The notes below the pieces were generated by a model. That model was not told where the DNA came from, did no database searches, and saw only the letters and a program-made list of their open reading frames with translations. A stretch of 64,000 bases of DNA from Burkholderiales bacterium (GTDB lineage: Bacteria > Pseudomonadota > Gammaproteobacteria > Burkholderiales > SG8-39): contig JACZJV010000023.1 of NCBI GenBank assembly GCA_014860355.1, positions 24,451 to 88,450 of the forward strand, in the 5' to 3' direction. This document shows positions 37,489 through 46,796 of this stretch, one piece after another; positions within the stretch are counted from its first letter, which is position 1, and the number at the start of each line of letters is the position of its first letter. Made by a program: the position numbers and the translations under genes.

Positions 37489-39003
37489 ATGAGCGTGAAC
37501 CTGGCCCAGCTTCTCGTACGCAGCGCGCACGCCTATCCGGCCCTGCCTGCGCTTGCGCGCGGCGCGCACCTTGGTTGCACTTACGCCGAGCTGGCCGCGC
37601 GTGTGGCGCGCCTCGCGGCCGGGCTCGCGGCGCACCTGCGCGCGAACGACCGCGTCGCCCTGGTGATGCAGAACTGCCCGCAGTACGTCGAACTGCTGTT
37701 CGCCTGCTGGCACGCCGGCCTGTGCGCGGTGCCGGTCAACGCCAAGCTGCATCCGCGCGAACTCGAATTCATCCTGCATAACAGCGGGGCGCGCCTGTGC
37801 TTCGCCAGTGCCGAGCTCTACGACTCGGTCGCGCCGCTGCAAGCCGGCGTCGCCTGCCTCGACGAAGTGATCGACGCCGACGGCCCGCTCTACGCCGCGC
37901 TCGCCGCGGGCGCGCCCCTGCCGATGGCGGCGCGGGAGTCCGGCGACCCCGCCTGGCTGTTCTACACCAGCGGCACCACCGGCCGGCCCAAGGGCGTGAC
38001 GCTGACGCAGAAAAACATCATGGCCGCGATCCTCAACTACTTTTCCGACGTCGATACCATAGCGCCGGGCGACGCGATCATTCACGCCGCGCCCATGTCA
38101 CATGGTTCGGGCTTTTACATGCTGCCCCATGTCGCGCACGCCGGTCTGAACGTGATTCCGGAGTCGGGCGGCTTCGACGCGCCCGAAATCTACGCGCTCG
38201 TGCAGGCGCATCGCGGTGTCACCATGTTTGCCGCGCCCACCATGGTCAAACGCCTGGTCGACCATCCCGGCGACAGCGACACCGCGAACCTCAAAACCAT
38301 CGTCTACGGCGGCGGCCCGATGTATGTCGCCGATTGCAAGGCGGCGCAGGCGCGCTTCGGCTACAAGCTCGCGCAGATCTACGGCCAGGGCGAATCGCCC
38401 ATGACCATCACCGCCATGGGTAAGGCCATCCATGCCGCCACCGACCATCCGCGCTACGAGCAGCGCCTGGCCTCGGTCGGCCAGGCATTCACCGGGGTGG
38501 AGGTCCTGGTTGCCGACGACCAAGACCGGCCGCTGCCACCGGGCGAACCCGGCGAAATCCTGGTGCGCGGTGAACCGGTCATGGCGGGCTACTGGAACAA
38601 CCCGCAGGCCAGCGCCGAGACCTTGCGGGGCGGCTGGTTGCACACCGGCGACATCGGTAGCCTGGACGAGGAAGGATTTCTCACACTGAAGGACCGCAGC
38701 AAGGACATGATTGTTTCGGGCGGCTCCAACATCTACCCGCGCGAAGTGGAGGAAGTGCTGTTGCGGCACCCCGGCGTGAGCGAAGTGTCGGTGGTCGGGC
38801 AGAAGGACCCGGAGTGGGGCGAAATCGTGGTCGCCTTCATCGTCGCCCGGGCCGCACCGCCGGTCCGGGCCGAACTGGATGCGCTGTGCCTGGACCACAT
38901 CGCGCGCTTCAAGCGGCCCAAGGCCTACCATTTCGTCGAGGCCCTGCCCAAGAACAGCACCGGCAAGGTGCTCAAGACCGAGCTGCGCAAGCTCCTGACC
39001 TAG
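37489..39003 (+). CDS. AMP-binding acyl-CoA ligase
   Basis: A protein of 504 residues of the adenylate-forming ANL family that activates a carboxylic acid to its CoA thioester. Landmarks are the P-loop FYTSGTTGRPKGVTLTQKN, the motif YGQGESPMTITAMG (A5 region), the hinge/core TGDIGSLDEEGFLTLKDRSK, and the catalytic lysine in KNSTGKVLKTELRKL. The overall resemblance is to medium/long-chain or aromatic acyl-CoA ligases of the FadD3/class I type; the exact acid is unknown. ATG 37489 matches the family start. It precedes the icmF gene, which has its own promoter, and may supply CoA esters to the same catabolic network. Confidence 0.9.
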   Translation: MSVNLAQLLVRSAHAYPALPALARGAHLGCTYAELAARVARLAAGLAAHLRANDRVALVMQNCPQYVELLFACWHAGLCAVPVNAKLHPRELEFILHNSGARLCFASAELYDSVAPLQAGVACLDEVIDADGPLYAALAAGAPLPMAARESGDPAWLFYTSGTTGRPKGVTLTQKNIMAAILNYFSDVDTIAPGDAIIHAAPMSHGSGFYMLPHVAHAGLNVIPESGGFDAPEIYALVQAHRGVTMFAAPTMVKRLVDHPGDSDTANLKTIVYGGGPMYVADCKAAQARFGYKLAQIYGQGESPMTITAMGKAIHAATDHPRYEQRLASVGQAFTGVEVLVADDQDRPLPPGEPGEILVRGEPVMAGYWNNPQASAETLRGGWLHTGDIGSLDEEGFLTLKDRSKDMIVSGGSNIYPREVEEVLLRHPGVSEVSVVGQKDPEWGEIVVAFIVARAAPPVRAELDALCLDHIARFKRPKAYHFVEALPKNSTGKVLKTELRKLLT

Positions 39004-39218
39004 TCGCCGCCGCAACGCCAAGCCGCCCGCAAAATCCACTGCCGTCCATTCGGGGATTCCGAAAACTGTCCTCAGAACCCGAGACCGCTCTGATCCCCTC
39101 GCCCGCGCGGGTCAAAAAAACGATCCGCGCAAGATCGGGGTCTTTGGGAAAACCTGAAACCCCTATAGGTTGCGCCTGTTAAACTGCTGTTCGGATTCAA
39201 GTTCCAGTTCCAGCCAAG

Positions 39219-39247
39219 TTGACGTTAACGTAAACGTCACCTAAACT
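39219..39247 (+). promoter_or_regulatory. icmF promoter with palindromic operator
   Basis: TTGACG (39219-39224) and TAAACT (39242-39247) are spaced by 17 bases, ending 34 bases before the icmF ATG. The region from the -35 into the spacer is an 18-base near-perfect palindrome, GACGTTAACGTAAACGTC (39221-39238; only two positions fail). An operator lying between the -35 and -10 is typical of MerR-family regulators. The ACGTTAACGT-type core recalls the LiuR operators of branched-chain amino-acid catabolism in proteobacteria, from memory and unverified. Confidence 0.6.
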
Positions 39248-39281
39248 GGGTTTTTCCGGAATTCCCTCGAGCGGGGTTGCC

Positions 39282-42200
39282 ATGACCGACCTGTCCGTCA
39301 GTTCCAAGCTGACCATCTACAAGCCCAAGCACAAGGTGCGCTTCGTCACCGCGGCCTCGCTCTTCGACGGCCACGACGCCTCGATCAATATCATGCGCCG
39401 CATCCTGCAGGGCACGGGCTGCGAGGTGATCCACCTCGGCCACAACCGCTCGGTCGAAGAAGTGGTGAACGCGGCGCTGCAGGAGGACGTGCAGGGCATC
39501 GCCATCAGCTCCTACCAGGGCGGCCACGTCGAATACTTCAAGTACATGCTCGACCTCCTGCGCGAGCGCGGCGGCGGCGAGATCAAGGTGTTCGGCGGCG
39601 GCGGCGGCGTGATCGTGCCCGAGGAAATCGACGAGCTGCAAGACTACGGCGTCTCGCGCATCTATTCGCCCGAGGACGGCCAGAAAATGGGTCTGCAGGG
39701 AATGATCAACGACATGGTCATGCGCTGTGACGTGGACCTCGCGCCGCTCGCGCCGCGCGACCTCGACGCCGTCAAGGCCGGCGACCGGCGCAAGCTCGCG
39801 CAGCTCATCACCGCGCTAGAAAACAAGAGCGCCGACGCCAAGCTGCGCGAGGCAGTTGCGAAGGAGGCCCAAGCGCTGGCCATCCCGACCCTGGGCATCA
39901 CCGGCACCGGCGGCTCGGGCAAGTCCTCGCTCACCGACGAACTGATCCGGCGCTTTCGGCTGGACCAGGACGACAACCTGAATATCGCCGTGATCGCGGT
40001 CGACCCCTCGCGGCGCAAGTCCGGCGGCGCGCTGCTCGGCGACCGCATCCGCATGAACGCCATCAACGGCGAGCATATCTTCATGCGCTCGCTCGCCACG
40101 CGCGCCGCGGGCTCGGAGATTTCCGAGGCCCTGCCCGACGCGCTGGCCGCGTGTAAACTCGCCGGCTTCGATCTGATCGTGGTCGAGACCTCGGGCATCG
40201 GCCAGGGCGATGCGGCCATCGTGCCGCTCGTCGACGTCTCGCTTTACGTGATGACGCCGGAATTTGGCGCCGCGAGCCAGCTCGAGAAAATCGACATGCT
40301 CGATTTCGCCGACTTCGTCGCCATCAACAAGTACGATCGCAAGGGCGCCGCCGACGCGCTGCGCGACGTGCGCAAGCAATACCAGCGCAACCGCGACGCG
40401 TTCAAGTTTCCGCCCGAGACCATGCCGGTGTTCGGCACCATCGCCGCGCGCTTCAACGACGACGGCGTCAGCGCGCTCTACCAGCACCTGCTGCCGCGCC
40501 TCAAGGAGTTCGGGCTCAAGGCCAAGCCGGGCAAGCTGCCCGTGGTGGAAAACCGCGCCTCCAGCAGCCAGGCGGTGGTGGTGCCGCCGCAGCGCAGCCG
40601 CTACCTCGCCGAGATCGCCGAGTGCGTGCGCGGCTACCACAAGTTTGCACGCGAGCAGTCGCGCATCGCGCGCGAACGCCAGCAGCTCTCCGCCTCCCGG
40701 GCCATGCTCGCGGCCGAATGCAAGGAGGTGGTCGCATCACTCGCCACGCTCGTGGCGCAGCGTGAAGCCAGGCTCGACGCCCGCGCCAAGAAACTGCTCG
40801 ACATGTGGCCGCAGATGCAGGCGGCCTATGCGGGAGACGAATACGTGGTCAAGATACGCGGCAAGGAGCTGCGCACCAAGCTGACCTCCAGGTCGCTCTC
40901 GGGCAGCACCATCCGCAAGGTGGCGCTGCCGCGCTACGAGGACCACGGCGAACTGCTGAAGTGGCTCTTGCTTGAGAACGTCCCCGGATCTTTTCCCTAT
41001 ACCGCCGGCGTGTTCGCCTTCAAGCGCGAAAACGAAGACCCGACGCGCATGTTCGCCGGCGAAGGCGATCCGTTCCGCACCAACCGCCGCTTCAAGCACG
41101 TGTCCAAGGACATGCCGGCGAAGCGCCTCTCGACCGCGTTCGATTCCGTGACACTCTACGGCTTCGAGCCGGACGAGCGCCCCGACATCTACGGCAAGGT
41201 CGGCAACTCGGGTGTGTCGATCGCGACGCTGGACGACATGAAGGTGCTCTACGACGGCTTCGACCTGTGCAGCCCCAACACCTCGGTGTCCATGACCATC
41301 AACGGGCCGGCGCCGACCATGCTGGCGATGTTCCTCAATACCGCCATCGACCAGCAGGTGGAGAAGTTCCACGCCGACAACGGCCGCGACCCGACCGAGG
41401 AAGAGCGCGACAAGATCAAGGCGTGGACGCTCGCCACCGTACGCGGCACGGTGCAGGCCGACATCCTCAAGGAGGACCAGGGGCAGAATACCTGCATTTT
41501 CTCGACCGAGTTTTCACTGAAGGTGATGGGCGACATCCAGGAATACTTTGTCCACCACGATGTGAAGAACTTCTATTCGGTGTCGATCTCGGGTTATCAC
41601 ATTGCCGAGGCCGGGGCGAACCCGATCAGCCAGTTGGCGTTCACGCTGTCGAACGGCTTCACTTTCGTCGAGGCCTACCTCGCGCGCGGCATGCACATCG
41701 ACGACTTCGCGGGGAATCTCTCGTTCTTCTTCAGCTACGGCATGGACCCGGAGTACACCGTGATCGGGCGCGTGGCGCGGCGGATCTGGGCGGTGGCGAT
41801 GAAAAACCGCTATGGCGCGAACGAGCGCAGCCAGAAGCTCAAGTACCATTCGCAAACGAGCGGGCGCAGCCTGCACGCGCAGGAGATTTCGTTCAACGAC
41901 ATCCGCACCACGCTGCAGGCGCTGATCTCGACCTACGACAACACCAACAGCCTGCACACCAATGCCTACGACGAGGCCATCACCACGCCCACCGAGGAAT
42001 CGGTGCGCCGCGCCATGGCGATCCAGCTCATCATCAACCGCGAGTGGGGCCTGGCGAAGAACGAGAACCCGAACCAGGGCGCGTTCATCATCGACGAGCT
42101 CACCGACCTGGTCGAAGAGGCGGTGCTGAAAGAGTTCGAGGCGATCTCCGAGCGCGGCGGGGTTTTGGGTGCAATGGAGACCGGCTACCAGCGCGGCAAG

Positions 42201-42542
42201 ATCCAGGAAGAGTCGATGTACTACGAGCACAAGAAACACGACGGCTCCTACCCGATCGTCGGCGTCAACACCTTCCGCGACCCGCACGCGGGCGAAGTGC
42301 CGCAGCGCATCGAGCTGATCCGCTCGACCGAAGAGGAAAAGCAAAGCCAGCTGAAACGCCTGCGTGACTTCAAGGCGCAGCACAGGTACGAATCCGGCCC
42401 CATGCTCGCGCGCCTGCAGCAGGCGGTGATCGCCAATCAGAACGTGTTCGAGGTGCTGGTGGACGCGGTGCGCTGCTGCTCGCTCGGTCAGATCACCAAT
42501 GCGCTGTTCGAGGTGGGGGGGCAATATCGGCGCAGCATGTAG
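39282..42542 (+). CDS. icmF: Fused isobutyryl-CoA mutase (IcmF)
   Basis: An adenosylcobalamin enzyme of 1086 residues interconverting isobutyryl-CoA and n-butyryl-CoA; some members also act on isovaleryl-/pivalyl-CoA. Domain order: N-terminal B12-binding domain (residues about 18-150, with the base-off motif [15 protein letters not shown]), a MeaB-like G-protein chaperone (Walker [11 protein letters not shown] near residue 206, [16 protein letters not shown] switch, NKYD), then a linker and the mutase TIM barrel (residues about 560-1086, [20 protein letters not shown]). All three IcmF modules are intact. It has a dedicated palindromic promoter and is followed after 23 bases by a deacetylase gene. 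A 211-base piece of a second copy lies at 49085-49295. Confidence 0.96.
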   Translation: MTDLSVSSKLTIYKPKHKVRFVTAASLFDGHDASINIMRRILQGTGCEVIHLGHNRSVEEVVNAALQEDVQGIAISSYQGGHVEYFKYMLDLLRERGGGEIKVFGGGGGVIVPEEIDELQDYGVSRIYSPEDGQKMGLQGMINDMVMRCDVDLAPLAPRDLDAVKAGDRRKLAQLITALENKSADAKLREAVAKEAQALAIPTLGITGTGGSGKSSLTDELIRRFRLDQDDNLNIAVIAVDPSRRKSGGALLGDRIRMNAINGEHIFMRSLATRAAGSEISEALPDALAACKLAGFDLIVVETSGIGQGDAAIVPLVDVSLYVMTPEFGAASQLEKIDMLDFADFVAINKYDRKGAADALRDVRKQYQRNRDAFKFPPETMPVFGTIAARFNDDGVSALYQHLLPRLKEFGLKAKPGKLPVVENRASSSQAVVVPPQRSRYLAEIAECVRGYHKFAREQSRIARERQQLSASRAMLAAECKEVVASLATLVAQREARLDARAKKLLDMWPQMQAAYAGDEYVVKIRGKELRTKLTSRSLSGSTIRKVALPRYEDHGELLKWLLLENVPGSFPYTAGVFAFKRENEDPTRMFAGEGDPFRTNRRFKHVSKDMPAKRLSTAFDSVTLYGFEPDERPDIYGKVGNSGVSIATLDDMKVLYDGFDLCSPNTSVSMTINGPAPTMLAMFLNTAIDQQVEKFHADNGRDPTEEERDKIKAWTLATVRGTVQADILKEDQGQNTCIFSTEFSLKVMGDIQEYFVHHDVKNFYSVSISGYHIAEAGANPISQLAFTLSNGFTFVEAYLARGMHIDDFAGNLSFFFSYGMDPEYTVIGRVARRIWAVAMKNRYGANERSQKLKYHSQTSGRSLHAQEISFNDIRTTLQALISTYDNTNSLHTNAYDEAITTPTEESVRRAMAIQLIINREWGLAKNENPNQGAFIIDELTDLVEEAVLKEFEAISERGGVLGAMETGYQRGKIQEESMYYEHKKHDGSYPIVGVNTFRDPHAGEVPQRIELIRSTEEEKQSQLKRLRDFKAQHRYESGPMLARLQQAVIANQNVFEVLVDAVRCCSLGQITNALFEVGGQYRRSM

Positions 42543-42565
42543 GCTCCACCGCGGCCCTTCTTACG

Positions 42566-43240
42566 ATGTTCGACCTCACGCTTAGCTTCGACAATGGCCC
42601 AGAGCCGGACGTCACGCCCGGCGTCCTCGATGTGCTGGCGCTCGAGAATATTCACAGCACGTTCTTCGTGATTGGCGACAAAATCGCCGATCCCGCGCGC
42701 AGGCGCTTTGCCGAGCGCGCCCACGCCGAAGGGCATTGGATCGGCAACCACTCGATGCACCACACGCTGCCTCTTGGCGACGCGGCGGATCCCGCTACGG
42801 CGGCGGTGGAGGAGATCGACGGGGCGCAGTCACACCTCGGCGGCTTGGCCCACCCTGACCGCCTGTTCCGGCCGTTCGGGCGCGGCGGCGCAATCGGCCC
42901 GCACCTGTTTTCGCGCGCGGCGATAGTGCGCCTTACCGAAGGGGGTTACACGACGGTGCTGTGGAACTCGATCCCGCGCGACTGGGCCGAGCCCGATGCC
43001 TGGGTCGAGACCGCGCTCGCCCAGTGCCGCTTGCACGCGTGGTCGCTCATGGTGCTGCATGACCTGCCCACGGGCGCAATGTGCCATCTCGAACGCTTCA
43101 TCGGCCGCGCGCGCGAGGCCGGAGCGCGCTTCCGCCAAGACTTCCCGCCCGAGTGCGTGCCGATCGTGCGCGGCAAGCTGATGCGCAGTATGAGTGGATT
43201 GGTGAATCAGGCGCAAGCGCCTGGTCCGTTACAGCAGTAA
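42566..43240 (+). CDS. Polysaccharide deacetylase (NodB homology) family protein
   Basis: A protein of 224 residues with the carbohydrate-esterase 4 fold and no signal peptide. The metal/catalytic motif normally TFDDGP reads SFDNGP (residues 7-12), so the second aspartate, the metal ligand, is Asn. The zinc-type H-x3-H motif is present as HSMHH within GHWIGNHSMHH, and RPFGRGG replaces the usual RPPYG. The C-terminal VLHDLPTGAM retains the LHD motif. The Asn change and the cytoplasmic location suggest an atypical substrate or loss of the usual deacetylation. It is close behind icmF and may be co-transcribed. Confidence 0.82.
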   Translation: MFDLTLSFDNGPEPDVTPGVLDVLALENIHSTFFVIGDKIADPARRRFAERAHAEGHWIGNHSMHHTLPLGDAADPATAAVEEIDGAQSHLGGLAHPDRLFRPFGRGGAIGPHLFSRAAIVRLTEGGYTTVLWNSIPRDWAEPDAWVETALAQCRLHAWSLMVLHDLPTGAMCHLERFIGRAREAGARFRQDFPPECVPIVRGKLMRSMSGLVNQAQAPGPLQQ

Positions 43241-43290
43241 AGGCGGCGCGCGCCCGCCGCAGGCGGGCGCCCTGGCGAACTGATCGAAGG

Positions 43291-44343
43291 TCAGGAAATC
43301 TCGCGGCGCACGATTGCGGCGCCTGCCGTCAGCGCCTTGAGCTTGCCGAAGGCGATCTCGCGCGGGAGATACTTCATGCCGCAATCCGGCGCCGCAATCA
43401 GGTTTTCGCTTGCGACGAATTTCAGGCCGGCGCGGATCCGCGCCGCCACCTGTTCCGGGGTCTCGACGGCGGGATCGCCCAGGTCGAGGACGCCGAGCAG
43501 GATCTTCTTGCCCGCGAGGTCTTTCAACACGCCCAGATCGAGTTTCGGCTGCGCTGCTTCGATTGAGATTTGCTGCGCGATGCTGTCCGCGAGCCCCGGC
43601 AGGAAGGAATAGCCGGTCGGTTTGGATGCGCCGGGCACCACCGCGGCATAGCCGAAGCACAGATGCACTATCGTCGGCACCGTGATGCCCTTCAGCGCGC
43701 GGTTGATCGCCTTGACGGCGTAACGCTTCGCCGCCTCGGGGTCGTTGCGCAGCCAGGGCTCGTCGAGCTGGATGATGTCGGCACCCGCATTTTGCAGGTC
43801 GTGCGCCTCCGCGTTGACGGCCGCGGCGAAGTCCATCGCCATTTCTTCGTCGTCGCGGTAAAAATCGTTCTGCGCCTGCTGCGACATGGTGAACGGCCCG
43901 GGCAAGGTGATCTTCGCGGGCAGGTCGGTGTTAGCGCGCAGGAACTGCATGTCGCGCAGTTCGACTGCGCGGCTGCGCCGAATCCTGGCGACGACGCGCG
44001 GCACCTGCGTCAACTGGCCGTAGCGCGACTTCACCTCGCCGGGGTGCTCGTTGTCCAGGCCCTCGAGCGCGGTGGCGAAGCGGTTGGAATAGCTTTCGCG
44101 GCGGATCTCGCCGTCGGTGATGATGTCGATGCCGGCGCGCTCCATGTCGCGGATCGCGAGCACGGTGGCATCGTCCTGCGCCTGTTCGAGGAATTGCTCG
44201 GGGATGCGCCAGATTTCCGTCATGCGCGTGCGCGGCACGACTTTCGACAGCAGCTGCCGGTTCACCAGCCAGTCGGGCTGCGGATAGCTGCCGACCACGG
44301 TGGTAGGCAGAAGATGGGTCGGGAGCTGCGGGGTCGGGGCCAT
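43291..44343 (-). CDS. MetE C-terminal-like (cobalamin-independent methionine synthase family) protein
   Basis: A protein of 350 residues corresponding to the catalytic barrel of the UROD/MetE-like superfamily without the MetE N-terminal half. Zinc-ligand motifs are visible: HxC in TIVHLCFGY and the later cysteine in AAPDCGMKYLPR. GSYPQPDWL near the start and QLDEPWLRNDPEA are also typical. Such short MetE relatives transfer methyl or alkyl groups to thiols from varied donors. It follows a four-gene ABC importer on the same strand by 28 bases, so it probably processes the imported compound. No homocysteine or folate specificity can be read from the sequence. Confidence 0.85.
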   Translation of the reverse strand: MAPTPQLPTHLLPTTVVGSYPQPDWLVNRQLLSKVVPRTRMTEIWRIPEQFLEQAQDDATVLAIRDMERAGIDIITDGEIRRESYSNRFATALEGLDNEHPGEVKSRYGQLTQVPRVVARIRRSRAVELRDMQFLRANTDLPAKITLPGPFTMSQQAQNDFYRDDEEMAMDFAAAVNAEAHDLQNAGADIIQLDEPWLRNDPEAAKRYAVKAINRALKGITVPTIVHLCFGYAAVVPGASKPTGYSFLPGLADSIAQQISIEAAQPKLDLGVLKDLAGKKILLGVLDLGDPAVETPEQVAARIRAGLKFVASENLIAAPDCGMKYLPREIAFGKLKALTAGAAIVRREIS

Positions 44344-44371
44344 GCTTTCTCCTTGTGGAATCGATGCAGGT

Positions 44372-45193
44372 CTAGGCGGCCGCAGCCACCGGAACGCCCG
44401 GACCGCCTTCGGCCTGGGCGGCTTTCGGTGCCCGCCCGACGGATTGCCAGACTACTACGCGGCGTTCGATCGCGCGCGCAAGCATGTAGTACGCGACCGA
44501 CAGGACCAGGATCATCAGCAGCGCCGCGAATACACGTGCGCTGTCGAGGATGGTGCGGTTGAGCGTCACCAGATAGCCGATGCCCGCCGCCGCAGTCAGC
44601 ATTTCGGACACCACCACGCCGATGATCGCCAGCGCGCCACCCAGCCGCAGGCCGGCGAACACCGCGGGCAGCGAGGCCGGTATGATCACGCGGGTGACCT
44701 GCTGCGTCAGCGTCGCGCCCATGCTGCGCGCGGCAAGGATGAACTGCGGGTCGATGGTGCGGATGCCCGCGGCGGTCGAGAGCATGACCGGGAAGAAGGC
44801 GTAGATGCCGGCGAACGCGATCTTCGATTCAGAGCCGATGCCGAACCATGCGGTAAACACCGGGTAAAGGATTACCATCGGCACCGCATACAGGCTGGAG
44901 AACACCGGCAGCAGCAGGTCGCGCAGCCGCGCGATGCCACCCACGACGGCGCCGGTAATGATCCCGCCGCCGCAGGCGATCAGCATCGCCAGCGCGACCT
45001 CGTACAGGGTCACCAGAAGCGCCGCCCAGTAGATGTGGCTATCCTGGTAGAGCACCTTGAGCGTGCTCGACAAGGCGGGCAGGAGCAGCTCCGGAATCAG
45101 TCCGGTTCTGGGCACCAACTCCCACGCGAGCAGCAGCGTGACGAGCATTGCCCAGCGAACCTTGGCCGGAGCGGGCAGCGCGCGCGGTCGCAT
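44372..45193 (-). CDS. ABC transporter permease (SsuC/TauC/NrtB-like)
   Basis: An inner-membrane permease of 273 residues with six helices. The BPD-transport signature loop is near EMLTAAAGIGYL, and AARSMGATLTQQVTRVIIPA (the EAA-type coupling helix) contacts the ATPase. It shares its first base with the last base of the ATPase gene, so it is tightly coupled. With the second permease (45999-46751) it would form a heterodimeric channel for an imported sulfonate, nitrate, pyrimidine or similar small molecule; the family does not fix the substrate. Confidence 0.92.
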   Translation of the reverse strand: MRPRALPAPAKVRWAMLVTLLLAWELVPRTGLIPELLLPALSSTLKVLYQDSHIYWAALLVTLYEVALAMLIACGGGIITGAVVGGIARLRDLLLPVFSSLYAVPMVILYPVFTAWFGIGSESKIAFAGIYAFFPVMLSTAAGIRTIDPQFILAARSMGATLTQQVTRVIIPASLPAVFAGLRLGGALAIIGVVVSEMLTAAAGIGYLVTLNRTILDSARVFAALLMILVLSVAYYMLARAIERRVVVWQSVGRAPKAAQAEGGPGVPVAAAA

Positions 45194-46011
45194 CAGTCGG
45201 CCTTGCGGATCTGGTGCCAGATGCGCTCGCGCAGCTGGCCGAAGGCGTCGGTCGCCATCATTTCGTAAGTGCGCGGGCGCGTCAGCGTCACCGCGATGCG
45301 GTCGATGATTCTGCCCGGACGCGCCGACATCACCAGGACCTCGTCCGCGAGAAAGACCGCTTCGGTCAGGCTGTGGGTGATGAAAACGACCGTCTTGGAG
45401 GTCTTCGACCAGATGCGCAGCAGTTCGTGGCCCATGGTCATGCGCGTCTGCTCGTCGAGCGCGGCGAAGGGCTCGTCCATCAGCAGCACCGGCGGGTCCT
45501 GCACCAGACCGCGCGCGATCGATACGCGCTGCTTCATGCCGCCGGAGAGTTCGTGCGGATAGCGCTCGCCGAAGCCCTCCAGGCCGACCAGTATGAGCAT
45601 CGCCTGGGCGCGCCGCCGGCGTTCGTCCCGCGGGGCGCCGCGCAGGCTCAGAGGAAATTCGATGTTGTCGAGCGCGGTGAGCCAGGGATACAGGCTCGCT
45701 TCCTGGAAGATCACGCCGACGCGTTGCGGGTCGGGATTGGAAATCGGGCGGCCATGGCAGAGGATGGTGCCCTGGCTCTGCGCGCGCAGCCCGGCCAGCA
45801 TCATCAAGAGCGAAGTCTTGCCGCAGCCGCTGGGCCCGACGATCACCACGAATCGCCCGCTGCCGACGCTCATCGATATGTCTTCAAGCGCGGGCACGGC
45901 ACCCTGCGCGCCGGCGTAGATGTGGCTCAGGTTCGCGACCTCGATCGCAGCCTTCTCCGGCGGCGTGTCCTGCTGCCCCGGCACGGTCATGGTCTGGCTC
46001 AGGTTCGCCAT
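45193..46011 (-). CDS. ABC transporter ATP-binding protein (SsuB/TauB/NrtD-like)
   Basis: A protein of 272 residues with the complete ABC ATPase motif set: Walker A GPSGCGKTSLLMML, Q-loop GVIFQEASLYPWL, signature LSGGMKQRVSIARG, Walker B LLMDEPFAALDEQTR and a switch His in VVFITHSLTEAV. The best start is ATG 46011 (MANLSQTM). A start three codons upstream at 46020 would overlap the permease gene slightly more. It is flanked on both sides by permease genes of the same importer. Confidence 0.94.
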   Translation of the reverse strand: MANLSQTMTVPGQQDTPPEKAAIEVANLSHIYAGAQGAVPALEDISMSVGSGRFVVIVGPSGCGKTSLLMMLAGLRAQSQGTILCHGRPISNPDPQRVGVIFQEASLYPWLTALDNIEFPLSLRGAPRDERRRRAQAMLILVGLEGFGERYPHELSGGMKQRVSIARGLVQDPPVLLMDEPFAALDEQTRMTMGHELLRIWSKTSKTVVFITHSLTEAVFLADEVLVMSARPGRIIDRIAVTLTRPRTYEMMATDAFGQLRERIWHQIRKAD

Positions 46012-46751
46012 GCGCTGCACCGCGCCTCGAAAAAGCGCACCGCCTCGTTGAATAGCACGGCGACCGCGGAGAGCAGAATGACGCCGGCGAAAAGTTCCGG
46101 CATCTGGAAATTCTCGCCCCAGCCCGAGATCATGTGCCCGATGCCGGTGCGCGAGGCATACATCTCGGCGATCATCACTCCGGTGAAATTGAAGATCATG
46201 GAGATGCGCAGCGCTTCGAGTAGCAGCGGCATCATGCTGGGCACGTAGACGCGCATCAGGATCTGCGCGCGCGTGGCGCCATATGAGCGCGCCACCAGAA
46301 TGTAGTCCTGTTTGACCGACTCCACCGCCGTCGCCGCGCTGATCATCACCACGAAAGTCGTGGTGAACGCCGCATAGGCGACCTTCTGCGCAAAGGTGAT
46401 ACCGAACGCCAGGATGAACATCGGCAGGAAGATCGACTTCGGTATGCTGAACACGTAGAACAGCATCGGCTTGAACACCTCGCCGAGGTAGTCGCTCTCG
46501 GCGATCAGCACGCCCAGCACCGCGCCCAGGGGCACCGCGATGAGGAAGGCCACCACGACCTCCGCGGCGGTCACGCCTATGGCCTCATGCACCCGCGCCT
46601 GCAGCAGCAGTTTGCCGAGCATGCTCAGCACGTCGCCCAAGGGCGGCAGCAGCAGGGGGTTGACGACCTGGTGGCGCGGCAGCAGCTCCCACGCCGCCAG
46701 CACGAGCGCCAGCAGCGCCAAGCGCGTCATGATGATTTGTGCGCGGCTCAT
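45999..46751 (-). CDS. ABC transporter permease (SsuC/TauC/NrtB-like)
   Basis: The second permease of the importer, 250 residues, with six membrane helices and the coupling loop VARSYGATRAQILMRVYVPS followed by the ASRTGIGHMISG segment. It overlaps the ATPase gene by about 13 bases. The heterodimeric permease arrangement is less common than the single SsuC/TauC permease and is typical of importers for pyrimidine precursors, aromatic acids or other organic compounds in this family. Confidence 0.92.
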   Translation of the reverse strand: MSRAQIIMTRLALLALVLAAWELLPRHQVVNPLLLPPLGDVLSMLGKLLLQARVHEAIGVTAAEVVVAFLIAVPLGAVLGVLIAESDYLGEVFKPMLFYVFSIPKSIFLPMFILAFGITFAQKVAYAAFTTTFVVMISAATAVESVKQDYILVARSYGATRAQILMRVYVPSMMPLLLEALRISMIFNFTGVMIAEMYASRTGIGHMISGWGENFQMPELFAGVILLSAVAVLFNEAVRFFEARCSAWRT

Positions 46752-46796
46752 GAATTCAGTGCCCCGGTCCGCCGCCGCCCCTTCTGAGCGGACGAT

